Assembly (NCBI GenBank): GCA_009801015.1
Contig: VHZZ01006172.1
Coordinates: forward strand, 45,328-72,286
Length of the DNA: 26,959 nucleotides
Source of the DNA: Silene noctiflora
Lineage: Eukaryota > Streptophyta > Magnoliopsida > Caryophyllales > Caryophyllaceae
Direction of reading: 5' to 3'
The notes under the pieces are model-generated. The model saw only the letters and a list, made by a program, of their open reading frames with translations, had not been told where the DNA came from and did not search any database. Position numbers and translations under genes: made by a program. Below, one piece after another: positions 9,063 through 19,444 of the stretch (position 1 is the stretch's first letter; each line of letters opens with the position of its first letter).

Positions 9063-10290
9063 AAAAAAATACACAGCAAAAATACAAATAATTTGGCTGA
9101 TTATATTTGTGGGAATAATATTCAATTCAATAGTTTACATTATAAGTTGGTAATTATTGACGGCTTATATTATTTAAAAGCTTAACAAATTCATATGAGA
9201 TTATGCGCGTTTAAGGATAATTCCATTCGTTTATTACAAGCGCTCTAAACCTAATGTGTAACGACTTTGGTTACTTTTCTAGTCTTTTGACCTGGACTAG
9301 GTCAGCTACTTCTTATTATTGAATTTTTTTGGATGGGGCTAGTATGCCTACTACCATGTTCTAGGCCTTTTTAGGTTTTGAGTTCCGGCCGGTCATACTT
9401 GGTTCGGATTTGTCGAGATTGGATCGTGTTTGAGATCAGATTAGTAGGGTTGTTTTGTCGAGGAGAGAATAATCAAGAGGTTCATCATAAAACTAATTGG
9501 TAATAGGAGAACTAACCCTTGTTTATAAAATAGTGAAATGATTATGTTGCGGAGTTAGGATTTAAGCTTAGAGGCGAAAATTTTTAACCCCTGTTGACCC
9601 CCACCACCCCAGCTCCACCACTAATTATTGTGGGTAAACAATAAATAGAAGCTCTTAACAAACGACATTATTTGTTATTGATCATATTACTAACGAGTAA
9701 TTTATTGGCTCAATCGAATTACAGTATATTTTTTTTTTTTTGGATATCATTTCCAACTAGTAAAACTATGTTTTTTTTTTATATTTAATTAGACTCTATA
9801 TTAAGGTTTAAAAATCACTTAATGAATTTTTAATTTGATATTAGTCGTCAATGACCTTAGGTCTCAAGTTCAAATCTTGGCAGATTCTTTATGTTTTATT
9901 CAGCAGATTCTTTACGTTTATAGTTAAAACATACATCACAGTCTCTTACTGGGCAGATTTTTTTACGTTTTTATGAATTTTTAAATTGTATTTTAATCGA
10001 CAAGTATTTTTTAATGACGATTTAAGTGGGTCGAGAAAATTAGATATTGAACTTCTAGGCCCAGCATGCAAAAACCGATTGAATGAAGTTTAGAGTTCAC
10101 CAGATCAAACAAGGATTGTACATTTGTAGTTTTGTACCTCTTCTGTTGCAATTTGGCCCAAGTATGAAGACCAATATTCAGCCCATTACCATAAATTAGT
10201 TGGGCTAGAAGCAGAATTACTCTGCATTTTGTTTAGCCTAGTCCAAAGAAATATCATCAGGATATATACGGTTAATAGGTCAATTTGATA
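9063..10290. other. Intergenic DNA with repeat remnants
   Basis: No gene was recognised. Besides the hAT-like remnant at 9546-9623, the stretch contains a possible decayed SINE head at about 9828-9900 (AAGTTCAAATCTTGG resembles a B box) followed by repeats of GCAGATTCTTTA and GCAGATTTTTTTACG. The left part is the upstream region of the phytocyanin gene. Confidence 0.4.
9546..9623. mobile_element. Internally deleted hAT-like MITE remnant
   Basis: GCGGAGTTAGGATTTAAGC at the left matches the reverse complement of the right end of the 455-633 element (TCGGAGTTAGAATTCAAGC). The right end CAGCTCCACCACTA matches the reverse complement of that element's left end. It is the same family in the opposite orientation, with most of the middle gone. 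Confidence 0.6.
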
Positions 10291-10357
10291 TACTTCCTCC
10301 GTCTCAATTATTTATCACAAAAAAAAAAACAAATAAATTAATTAGACGGAGGGAGTA
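10291..10357. mobile_element. Minimal Stowaway MITE, 63 bp
   Basis: TA flanks at 10291-10292 and 10356-10357 enclose 10293-10355. The left end CTTCCTCCGTCTCAATTATT pairs with the reverse complement of AATTAGACGGAGGGAG. Almost only the two ends remain around an A-run. Confidence 0.8.
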
Positions 10358-10787
10358 CAAATCATCAACATAGATAAGTTCATACGGAGTATGTTGTAAA
10401 TAAAACATTGAATGATGTTGTATATGAACAGCTATAGTCCCGAAACAAGAGGTTAATCGAGACTAGCTCGAGCAATTTCTTTTAAGTTATTGATCTTTAC
10501 TAAGAGCTCGAAATTTTAATTACTCTTGAATGTCATTTTCATTTGCGATAATAACTATTCTACAATTTTTCTATAATGAACAAAGTCATTTTATCGTAAA
10601 CTGTGATTATTTGTATTAATAATTTTTTTTTATTAGATGTAATAAACCGATTCTAGCTCGAATAATGATTCAATTAAGATTGAGATAATTGACTTGTTTC
10701 ATGTAAATGGCTCTAGAGTTAAAGTTAAGGTTATAACTCATTTAATGTTGTCAGAAACACAAATACGACACGACCTGATATAAATAA

Positions 10788-10963
10788 AATACTCCCTCCT
10801 ATTCACTTTATTGTTCCTTATTTCCTTTTTTGGATTATTCAGGTTTTTTTCCCTATTTCCTTTTTTGGGTTGATTTGTGTGGTCCAAATTCATTTACATG
10901 TGGGGTAGTGTGTTTTGTGTGGTCCAAATCCACTTTCTTATTTNNNNNNNNNNNNNNNNNNNN
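10788..10963. mobile_element. Stowaway-like element cut by an assembly gap
   Basis: TACTCCCTCCTATTCACTTT at 10790-10809 is a Stowaway-type end. It is followed by a T-rich body in which TTGTGTGGTCCAAAT occurs twice (about 10876 and 10915). The element runs into the N gap, and no matching right end is seen after it. Confidence 0.55.
10944..10963. other. Assembly gap (20 N)
   Basis: Twenty consecutive Ns. The 61-62 codon reading frames that span it on either strand are artefacts. Confidence 0.98.
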
Positions 10964-11999
10964 CGGAACTATATTACTATATATTTTTCCGCGGCAACAA
11001 ATACCTACAACAGAATAATTGCAACTGGGAAAAATCAATCCAGTTAGATTGTTTGTTTAGATTTTAGCATGGACAAGAACCAAACTCGGTTTTAATTGTT
11101 TGTTTTTGTATGAAATTTATCATGTTTTTATTGTCTTCATCGATGAAAATAAACTTTCACAAATTCGTAGCTAAATACACTTCGATAATCAATCCAATTA
11201 CTCAATTAGATTGATAACATCCCATATTCATAGTTTGGTTGTCCTCTGTAATCTTCAAGCTAATAACAACATGTCTTACTTTACGGGATGTTGTTAAACT
11301 TCACAATCATAAACATGGGTCCATTTACTAAAAATTCATTTACTCGGTTTCACGTATTTCGGTTTTTCTAGCTAAGGTACGTATGTTCCTAAAGCACACG
11401 TTTATATGAACATAATCGTTGAAAAAAAATGTGTTGTCACGACATGAAAATTGAAATTACGGTATAGAGTGGCGAAGCCATGATTTATACGGAGTGCTTA
11501 GGAAAGGTGAAAATTTCTAGCAGGGTCAAACAAGTATTGATATATAATTAAGGATGTTACTTTAAGCATCGACTTAAAAAACTAATGATTCCTACAAAAA
11601 CCTTTCTCTTCGTATTTTTTGCATGTTTTTTATTCCTTATGTTTGATGCTTTATTAGTCTTCCCATTCCGGCATTCGTATTGTTTTGTTTCACTTTCTTT
11701 TATACGTAACTTACTTGCTTTCAATGGAACGCTTTGTTGAACCTACGACTGGCCTATCTCAACTCGAAAATGATTCGGTCATAAATAACTCAAATTGGCC
11801 GACAATAATGACTTGAAAAAACTAATTTAAATCATACGAGTCTTAATTAATGCACGCTAAATCAAAATAATCAATCATCAAATTTACCTTATAAAATGGC
11901 GAGTCTCCAAAACACATTTTCAATCAAATTAACTAATAAAATCTTACATTAATCATAATCTATATTACGTACCCAAAATCCCAAATTAGCCAAAAACAT
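10964..11999. other. Intergenic DNA
   Basis: No gene or RNA was recognised. AGTGGCGAAGCCATGATTTA at 11468-11487, with downstream AAAATTTCTAGCAGGGTC, resembles the hAT-like family end (AGTGGTGGAGCTAG...CTAGCAGGGG) and is probably a decayed fragment (about 11467-11530). Confidence 0.4.
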
Positions 12000-12096
12000 A
12001 ACAAAAACCAAAATGACCGACCCAACCCAAAATGATCCAAAATACACACCCACCTCGACCTGACCATATTCAAAATGACCCGACCTATTTTCCAGG
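12000..12096. repeat. Decayed GACCCG-type repeat
   Basis: Alternating AAAATGACC, GACCCAACCC, CGACCTGACC and GACCCGACC words make this a weaker relative of the array at 1-117. Confidence 0.55.
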
Positions 12097-13049
12097 CCGT
12101 ATTAGATCATGAATATGTACGGATGATAAATTATAGTACTATACAAGATAATTACATATATTATAAAAAAAAAAAAAAAACTATACTACAAGATTACATT
12201 TGTTGGCAAAAAAAAAAACAATGTACTAAAATTGTTATTTTGGAGAATGTACAAAGTTAAATAAGACCGTCATGGTCAAGATGTCTCAAAATGACACTCC
12301 ACTTAAATTGATTATATAAGTTTATTTGCTAGTTCTTAACATTCCGTTTTTAGTCCATCTATTTTATATAACATGTTTAATTTTAAGGGTGATATCCGTG
12401 TTAATCGAGAATTTGTGAAATAGAAATGGTGGTTGATGATTGAATTGGTTGGCACTTAAAACACTAGAATACTAGTCCTTCCTAGTCGACCATTTTGCAA
12501 CACATGCTTTAAAAGAACGAGGTGTGCTACAAAGTTAAGCAACACATTAATTAGTGAGTGGAGTGTTATTGGGTCCCTTGCTTATTCAAACATATTACTC
12601 CGTACTAATAATACTAATCCCTTAATAATTGGAACTACACTTGTATTTGTCATACCCCTTTAATAAGCTTAATTACACACATTTTTGCTAGGACATTACA
12701 ACAACTATTGTACTACTCCAAACATAATAATCATCTCATTATTTTTTGGTTTTTTATGCCATTAAGGTACCAAAAATTGGAATTCAATTACAAAATTGGT
12801 ACAAAATTGATGTAGTAACCTAAACTAATAATGTATATTTACACTTTAATCTAATTATACTATTCGTCGTATTATCACAAAGCAAAAAGACCTCATAAAC
12901 TATAAACATAATAAGCAAATAAATTCCGTTAAGGTAGAGCTCGAACCTTTCTATCAGCCAAATTCAATCTTTTAATTGAAAAGTTTAGTTTTGTTTTGTA
13001 AGCTAGAATATTGCATAAGTAATTTTGCCGTTAATTCTATGTATTTGCT
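12097..13049. other. AT-rich intergenic DNA
   Basis: No gene was recognised. Two poly(A) runs lie near 12165-12180 and 12210-12220. On the minus strand GGTTCGAGCTC near 12939-12949 resembles a B box but has no clear partner A box. The 61-codon frame over the A-runs is chance. Confidence 0.4.
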
Positions 13050-13510
13050 TACTGGCAAAAGTTGACCCGATCCGAGGAATCGACCTGAGCTGATAGGACC
13101 CGAAGATTGGGTGAATCAAATCTGAACCGACCTTAGGTCAAACGGCAACCAACAACTACCTTATTTGTCCCGGCCTGAACCCTAACCCAAACCGACGTCG
13201 ATATATATAAGACCAACTTGATCCTCATCTTAACTTTAATTTATAAGCTTGGAACTAAATAAATAGCTTTAATTTCAAAATTGTTCTAATTGACATAAAA
13301 TTATCAATTACTTCAAGATAAAATATATGTTATTAACCTGATTCATTATTGACCCTAACTGAACTAAGCCAAGCCCGGCTTGTCACCTGATTTTGACTAG
13401 ACCCGACAATGACCGACATGAACCGCAAGCGACACTAACCTGTTCTTAACTTGACACAACCTAAATTCGATATGCGTCGACCCGTTTTAACCTGACCTAT
13501 AATCGACCCT
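13050..13510. repeat. GACC/CCGACC-rich decayed repeat
   Basis: Two stretches (about 13060-13210 and 13340-13510) hold many words such as GACCCGATCC, CGACCTGAGC, GAACCGACC, CTAACCCAAACC, TAGACCCGAC and GACCCGTTTTAACCTGACC. They are separated by ordinary AT-rich sequence. No reading frame survives. Confidence 0.5.
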
Positions 13511-13556
13511 AGTTACCGGATTACCACCTCTACATGCTCTATCCATAGTGAATCAA

Positions 13557-13584
13557 CAACTTTAAATTCTAACCCCGCCACTAA
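13557..13584. mobile_element. Single end of the hAT-like MITE family
   Basis: TTTAAATTCTAACCCCGCCA, then CTAA, parallels the right end of the 455-633 element (CTTGAATTCTAACTCCGACACT). No matching left end was found nearby. Confidence 0.35.
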
Positions 13585-14243
13585 GAGACATGTGGGTATG
13601 GAGCGACAGTAGAATTTGGGATCCTTCTGTTGAGTTGCTTCTGTTGTGAGTTGGGAAGTAACATGTTAAGAAGCAATTACGACCCGTATTGGTGGTGATA
13701 TAAAACCTAGGTGTGAGCAATTATAGGATTTGATAGGCCATCTTGTTCCATTTAGGACCCACTAAATTATGGCTTCAAAACATCCAAGGTGGTATTATTA
13801 GTCTCCTCTCGTTACACTTTCCAACATATGGTGTATGTACGTTCTGCCGGCCGTAATTATTCTTACTTGTGACGAAAAGATGAAATTTTGCATACTGACC
13901 AGGTCGCAAAAGAAAGAAAAAGATACAGTTAGATTCGTATCATCAACAATAATCCTTGACACAAGTGTACTAGCTAGGTTGTTTTAAGTTTTATGCATCC
14001 ATACATATAGGTTACATTGTCAAGTTTCGAGTTTTCTTGTACGAGTTGTAAATGATGATTACCCTCCTGTTTCAGTTATTTATTTACATTTCTTAAAATT
14101 TACCTAAAAATACCAAGTACAAACAATTGGCTTAAAGCCTTCAATTAACGGAACAAGATATACGAGTACTATCTAAATGTTAACTAGCAAGTTCTCAAAT
14201 TATTACAAATTCCTTGACAAATTTCATTATATCAATATTCGAC
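13585..14243. other. Intergenic DNA
   Basis: No gene was recognised. ACCCTCCTGTTTCAGTTATT at 14060-14079 looks like one Stowaway-type end without a partner. Confidence 0.35.
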
Positions 14244-14405
14244 ATTCTCAACATTCTCATATGGGTATGATACTTACAGAAATCAATCTAAGAATCTAAG
14301 ACAAGGTATTACAATGGTTTTTATACTCATGTTGATACTAGACACTCTGACATGGGTGTGATATTTACGATAATTGATCTAAGAATCTAAGATAAGGTAT
14401 TATTA
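14244..14405. repeat. Tandem duplication, two units of about 80 bp
   Basis: CATTCTCATATGGGTATGAT...CTAAGAATCTAAGACAAGG (from 14244) recurs as CACTCTGACATGGGTGTGAT...CTAAGAATCTAAGATAAGG (from 14341), about 97 bases later and moderately diverged. Non-coding. Confidence 0.7.
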
Positions 14406-16360
14406 CTATGATTTTTATTACATGAAAGAAAAGTACGTAGTCCTTTAGTGGTTTGTCATGATTTGGTTGTCTAGAATAGAGATTGGATACAAATAAACTA
14501 AAAGGATCTTTGGCATGTGTTGTGTTGCCCATCTACGCTAAAGCCATGCACACGAGGACATTTACAATTTACCCTTTTTATTATTATACAACCAATGCAA
14601 TCATCATCCAATTGATTGCCCTCAAACTATCAGTTAGTCTTTGCCTTTTGGCCATTTAGGTCTATATTAACTGTATACTTATCACTTGTTCAGTGCCACG
14701 GATTGTCAACGGTTTTTCTAACATGTGCCCTAAAACACACATTAAGAAACTAATCTAGCAAGATTTATACTCCGTATAGAAAACTGTATAACAGATACGT
14801 CATAGTTATGAACTTGACATATCAAGAAGATGCTCTTGAACAAAGCTCATACAAACAACAATCCTACTTGTACCCTGACCTAACTTGGGACCCGTTCAGC
14901 CGATTTGATAGGTCTAATTCTTTGTGATATGCATTGTGGAACCTAAATTTTATCAATTTGATTATTTTGAAGTGTTTGATGCCTAATGTACCTACTATAA
15001 CAATCTATTTCGAGTGAATTATGAGATCGTTAATAATAATAAAACCGTCGTACTCAATTTCTTATCTAGTGTACCCGTCTCGCGATAGCCCGTGTGCACG
15101 TATGGATATGATCATTTATTACAAAAAATTATCCTCTCATGAAGGGTTGCTCTTAGGCCATGTATATGAGCAGTCATGTAACCTAACTAAGTAGGGACTA
15201 TATTTTCTGGCAAGAAATTCCTAGCCACATGCAGTTTTATTATTTTTTTTTTAATTTTTTTTCTATAAGATTTGTGCAGAATGAACAAGCCAGAAGATCC
15301 AAGGGGACACCAGAGATGGTTGTCAATGTCATATATATTAAGGGCATCCAGTCTTATTGCCTTTGGATTTACAGAAAATACTAAACCGGGTAAGACCAAA
15401 CTTAAGTGTCTTATTTCCCATACACTTTCCTTTGAGGTGTCTTATCTTTCCCAATTTTTATCGGGAATTGATGTAGCATCACCCGTTGGTATCAGGTCTC
15501 GGTTCCTTTAATATATATGTAGGGTTCATTAAATGTATAAGGGATTAAGGGTATGCGAGAGGGTAATATTAGGACTGGTACAACCCAATGGTGCCTAGCA
15601 TTTTTATCTAACATCATCCTCTTTTGCAAAATGCATGTATGACATATTAGACAACTTTGGAAAGTATTCTAATAAAAGGTAAATTATATTGTACCGAGTA
15701 TCGAAAAATTCTGGTGTCCTTCAGAAAGATTGTCTTCCTTACACCTAAAGGCAATACACCAAATGAAATATTATAAAAGGACACAAAAATTTTCTTAGTG
15801 GGTTTATATACGGATGTTTCACAATATTTATTACTCCATATATAAATGAGTTAATCTCACATTATATGCAAAATTGTCTTTTTTCTTATGAGAATAATTT
15901 AAATTACAAATAGAAAACCTCTATAATAAGACATGATCAGGGACATTTAAGATTTTTTTTCTTAGTAACATGGCTTTGAGGTGGTTTCTCCATGGACAAG
16001 GCCACCTTAAATCGTTTTAAACGTAATACAGTATCATTAGGTAAATAAATAACGGAGACACAAATTATATGGGTTGAAAAAACTTTAAAGGATAAACAAT
16101 TTCTTCTATTTTTTTCAATATAGTTTTGTTGAAAATATAGATATAGACTTATGAGAAGCCTGACCCCTCCTTTCATCTACAATACCTAATTAACTAAAGA
16201 GTCTAATTTCTCCTACATCTCTTTCATTTGTGGAGTCCTATTATTTCCAACTTTTACCTAACACCCTCTCCTTTTCCAATAATTCATGTACACTATACTT
16301 GCCATTGGATTGAGCATTTAGTTTCATTGAACTTAACACTACAAAGTTGTGAACTATAAT
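14406..16360. other. Intergenic DNA, no gene recognised
   Basis: Nearly 2 kb with only short open frames (70-79 codons at 15187-15511 and 15937-16176). None has a recognisable domain, and two of them overlap on opposite strands. Direct similarity is visible between TATCTAACATCATCCTCTTT near 15606 and ACCTAACACCCTCTCCTTTT near 16257, possibly old repeat ends. A GACCCG-type patch lies near 14868-14920. Confidence 0.45.
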
Positions 16361-16404
16361 TGGTTGGTATGAGTAGTCAGAGCACTCGTATTTAAATACC
16401 TAAT

Positions 16405-16568
16405 TAGGGATGGTGGTGTGAATCTTGAGGGTTAGCAGGGTGGTCGTCCCTAATTCCTAAACAATGGAGAACTTAAAAATTTCGATTTGATCTCGTGTAC
16501 CTTATTTTAGTAGTAATTCGCTTCTGAAAATTCTGGCCCTCTAACAGAAAATTTGAGCTCCGTCTCAG
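16405..16568. mobile_element. hAT-like MITE inserted in the SINE
   Basis: GAGGGTTAGCAGGGTGGTCG near 16436, AAAATTTCGATTTGATCTCG near 16475 and CTCCGTCTCAGT at the right parallel the 455-633 element (GGCTAGCAGGGGCGGTCG, AAAAATTTCGAATTTTTTTC, CTCCGACACTGG) in the same order. The ends are approximate. Confidence 0.6.
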
Positions 16569-16589
16569 TAGAGGTTGATTCCCGGATCA

Positions 16590-16920
16590 GAGCTAGACAT
16601 TGGACCGGACTAGTGCGGGACGGGCCATGTTGGGATGCTGGTTAGTGGCTCGAGCACGACACTGAAGAGGAGGCGGGCTGGGTTAGGCTATGTTGGGCTA
16701 CTCCCTACTGTTTGGCCTTGGCCCAGGCTCTACTTATATAAAGTTTACCTTTTTTTACCGGGCCATGGCAGGTTGGCTGGAAATCTTTGGCTCTGACCCT
16801 GGCCCGGGTAAAGAGCAGCCTGGGCTGCCACACGACCGGGGAAATTTGTCCCAAAAATAAGGACTGAGCCTAGTCGGCTCGAGCTGGTCCGCACTATTGT
16901 CCAGTTCTATACTTCTATTT
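16590..16920. mobile_element. GGGCC/GGCTGGG-rich element inserted in the SINE
   Basis: A GC-rich block full of GGGCTGGGTTAGG, TTGGCCCAGGC, CCTGGCCCGGG and GGGCCATG words. The left end AGAGCTAGACATTGGACC...AGTGCGG resembles the reverse complement of the right end (AGAACTGGACAATAGTGCGG), suggesting imperfect terminal inverted repeats. No transposase is seen and the class is unknown. Confidence 0.5.
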
Positions 16921-17022
16921 CACACTATCGCAAATGAAAGAGTTATGGTCATGGAATTGCTTGCAATACTCAATTAAGACTCTGAATTATCGGCAGAGGA
17001 TACTCACGATCAATACTGTAAA

Positions 17023-17429
17023 ATCTAATCTAATCCAAACAGTGTGAAAAGAGGAAAATAATATAATTTTGAAGCACATGAAGAGAGTATGGGCTGCCAC
17101 ATGAAGAAGGGCCCTTAGGCGGGCTTTAATTGTACGTTGCTGTATAAGAAGGGTATGTATGGCCCTTGTACTTGTTTGTGTCAATGGGTTGTCATCAATG
17201 TCTTTGGGTCCATTCTTGTATATTTGTCCTTTTATCATTTATTTAGTTTCATTTGGCATTAACCTTTCTTTGTTTAACTAAAAACATGATATTCACTCCC
17301 TATTTTTATTGAAACCAAGATTATCTTAAACATGGGGTCATCCATTAAAGTGAGTCCTTACAAAATCATCCAAATTACTCAATAATAATTCTTATATAAA
17401 ATCGTTTTACATAATACTTAAGCTTTGTT
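17023..17429. other. Intergenic DNA
   Basis: No gene was recognised. An 83-codon minus-strand frame (16987-17238) runs into the SINE tail and has no recognisable domain. Confidence 0.4.
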
Positions 17430-17574
17430 GTGTTTGGTTGAAATGAGCTGAAATGAAATGAGTGGAGTTGAGCTGAACTAAACTTAACTGAATGAAACTG
17501 AGCTTAAGTGAATGGAGATGAAGTAAAAATTAACTTTGTGAAGAAATAAGGTGAACACAACTGACTTACGTACT

Positions 17575-17828
17575 AACAAGAATGGTTGTGAATCACTCCA
17601 TAGTCTGATAGATCCCGTGAAGAACTGATTAATCGGATGAGAATAAAGATAGAGTCTCGTTCTACATGTCAATACTGACAACAATGAAATTTATAGTAAG
17701 AGGAAAATCCGTCGACTTTTAAAATCGTGAGGGTTCAAGTCCCTCTATCCCCAAAAGCTTTTTTCACTCCTTAACAAATTATCTTTTTTTGNATTACCGT
17801 TTTAAAGTTAAAGATGATTATGTTCCTA
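17575..17828 (+). other. Nuclear copy of plastid DNA (NUPT): trnL-UAA intron end, 3' exon, trnL-trnF spacer
   Basis: The sequence runs through CTGATAGATC, GAAGAACTGATTAATCGG, ACATGTCAATACTGACAACA and TTATAGTAAGAGGAAAATCC, all typical of the end of the plastid trnL(UAA) group I intron. The trnL 3' exon follows, and then a spacer (CACTCCTTAAC...) like the plastid trnL-trnF spacer. Flanking DNA is nuclear repeat sequence, so this is a transferred fragment. The left edge is approximate. One N lies at 17792. Confidence 0.88.
17706..17753 (+). pseudogene. trnL: trnL-UAA 3' exon fragment (plastid origin)
   Basis: AATCCGTCGACTTTT...GAGGGTTCAAGTCCCTCTAT and CCCC form the 3' half of plastid tRNA-Leu(UAA): variable arm, T-arm with GTTCAAGTC, and acceptor strand. 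The 5' exon is absent, so no functional tRNA can be made. Confidence 0.88.
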
Positions 17829-18093
17829 TACACTTCCTTCATTCAACTTCACTCTACCTATTTCATTTTTCTACACTATTCACAAATAAGTCTTTAATTT
17901 CAATTTTCGCTTAATACAACATGTAAAAATATATTCATGTGGGATCTTGTTTGATTCGTCTTTACGAGGACATTAAAAATATCTAACTTTTATAATTTTT
18001 TCAAATACGTAGCTAATGATATTTAGCGCTTAAAACGTGCGTTGACAAACGTGAAAAAGTAAAGTGGTAGAGTGGAGTTGAATGGAGGGAGTA
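17829..18093. mobile_element. Stowaway MITE, about 261 bp
   Basis: TA flanks at 17829-17830 and 18092-18093. The left end CACTTCCTTCATTCAACTTC, continuing ACTCTACC, pairs with the reverse complement of the right end (CTCCCTCCATTCAACTCCAC, continuing TCTACC); the match extends about 40 bases. It abuts the plastid-derived fragment directly. Confidence 0.8.
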
Positions 18094-18511
18094 TATCTTT
18101 TTTTTGATCTTATCACAAGTCTTATAATATATATGATAGGAGGGCAAAAAAATATCTTTTATTTGAGCACGTAGTACTCCGTTGAGTAATTCATAATCCA
18201 TATTTTTACATTTTTATATATTAAAGCTTAAACTAAACTAAATAGAGCTGAGCTGAACTAAAATGAGCTGAAATTAGGCAAAAAAGAATTGGGTCTTACT
18301 CATTACTAAATACAGTTTTATTCACTTGTTCTATTAAATTGTTTACATATTTCACTTGAAAGTATTTTAGTGAATTTCTTATGTTTTGTTTTATAATATA
18401 CTTTTACTTTGTAGTTTTACAAAAAGAAAACTTTCAGAAGAGTTCAGTGCAAGTGAAATCCTAAAAAGCATAGGAGAGAAAAGAAGGGACAATTTATTAG
18501 TCCCTCGACAT

Positions 18512-18882
18512 TTAGACCATCCCCAAGTAAGGTCAATTGCTTGGTCATGACCTTGCTTGGGTCATGCTAATTGTAATTAAGGAGGGTATTAGAATTGACC
18601 CAAGGGAAGNAGAGTCACAAATTGACTCAAGTGGAAGCAAATTGACCTCTTAATTGACCCAATATGTGTCACAATGTGGTTGATTTACATCATTAAAAAA
18701 ATAAAAGGTGGATATATTGTGGTACTGTATATATTTAATATATTATAAATGATTGGGTTATTGACCTAGGTCGTGACTTTCTGCTTGGGGGGGTTTAAGT
18801 GGGTCAAGGTCAATATGGGGAGATTATGGCCTAATATGCAATTGACCCGATTAACTTGACTTGTTGCTTGGGGATGGTCTTA
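18512..18882. mobile_element. Harbinger/Tourist-type MITE with TTA duplication
   Basis: TTA at 18512-18514 and 18880-18882 enclose 365 bp (18515-18879). The ends are inverted repeats: GACCATCCCCAAG at the left and CTTGGGGATGGTC at the right, followed inward by GTCAATTG/CAATTGAC words. A 3-bp TTA duplication fits PIF/Harbinger elements. The inside is rich in ATTGACCC-type words. One N lies at 18610. Confidence 0.85.
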
Positions 18883-18961
18883 TTGAAGCAAATTTGGGTT
18901 CTTTTGATATTCTCTAACTTGTCATAAATCATAATGGAGAAGTCACGAGCCAATAGAGTAG

Positions 18962-19094
18962 TAACTCCCAAATTCCGGTCAATTGTTATCATTTTTCTGA
19001 CACTATTTATAAGGGAAGATATCTACGAAATAAAATGGGTATTGGCAAACGTGTAAAAAGCAAATAATAATAATTGATTGAGATAAAGAGAGTA
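18962..19094. mobile_element. Decayed Stowaway-type MITE
   Basis: TA flanks near 18962-18963 and 19093-19094. ACTCCCAAATTCCGGTCAAT at the left is roughly inverted to ATTGATTGAGATAAAGAGAG at the right. Heavily diverged. Confidence 0.5.
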
Positions 19095-19444
19095 CTTCTT
19101 AATTTACTTTCACTATCTCGTTCTTAATACAGAGTTAATTCAGTTAAAGGCTTCTCCATTGGCTACGAAGGAGTACATCAGTACATCGTACACTACAAAT
19201 GCAAGATAAGTCGATGATCAACAACAAATACGTTTATACAATCAACAAGTTATCCAATGCCGATTACCAAAAGATCTATTATACAATGTCTAAAATTTAT
19301 TTAGACAACTAACCCAACAATAAAAATAAAAATCAAGGTAAATACGTGACTAAATGTGTAAAACACATTTGTTAAAGATACTCACTCATCAGTTACTTAT
19401 TCTATCGTGGTTAATCGTTTTTCTTATGTAAGCAGTAGGTAGAT
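19095..19444. other. Intergenic DNA
   Basis: AT-rich, with no gene recognised. GTACATCAGTACATCGTACAC near 19172 is a small palindrome-like patch of unknown meaning. Confidence 0.35.

Larger units (their letters stand above)
16361..17022 (+). mobile_element. SINE copy split by two later insertions
   Basis: Three blocks align in order with the SINE at 4943-5135. Block one is TGGTTGGTATGAGTAGTCAG and on to TTTAAATA (16361-16398, the A-box head). Block two is GAGGTTGATTCCCGGATCA (about 16571-16589, the B box). Block three is CAAATGAAAG...TCGGCAGAGGATACTCACGATCAA (about 16931-17013, the body and tail). Between them lie a hAT-like MITE and a GGGCC-rich element. The copy is diverged and its target-site duplication is no longer readable. 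Confidence 0.75.
17430..18296. mobile_element. AGCTGAACT-rich element interrupted by other insertions
   Basis: The left part (17430-17525: GAGCTGAAATG, GAGTTGAGCTGAACTAAAC) and right part (18226-18296: GAGCTGAGCTGAACTAAAAT) share one word family. They carry opposed ends: TGTGTTTGGTTG at the left, and CAAAAAAGAATTGGGTCTTA at the right. Plastid-derived DNA and a Stowaway MITE lie between. Treating the two parts as one element is inference. Confidence 0.4.

Noticed and set aside
10830-11038. Open frames of 61-62 codons on both strands
   Set aside because: They span the 20-N gap and contain undefined residues.
15187-15511. Overlapping open frames of 70 and 79 codons on opposite strands
   Set aside because: No recognisable domain, no splice or start context, and they overlap each other.
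15937-16176. 79-codon minus-strand open frame
   Set aside because: AT-rich chance frame with no domain or signal features.
16987-17238. 83-codon minus-strand open frame
   Set aside because: It runs into the SINE tail and has no recognisable family.
17706-17753. Working tRNA-Leu gene
   Set aside because: Only the 3' exon of plastid trnL-UAA is present; the 5' exon is missing and the context is nuclear.
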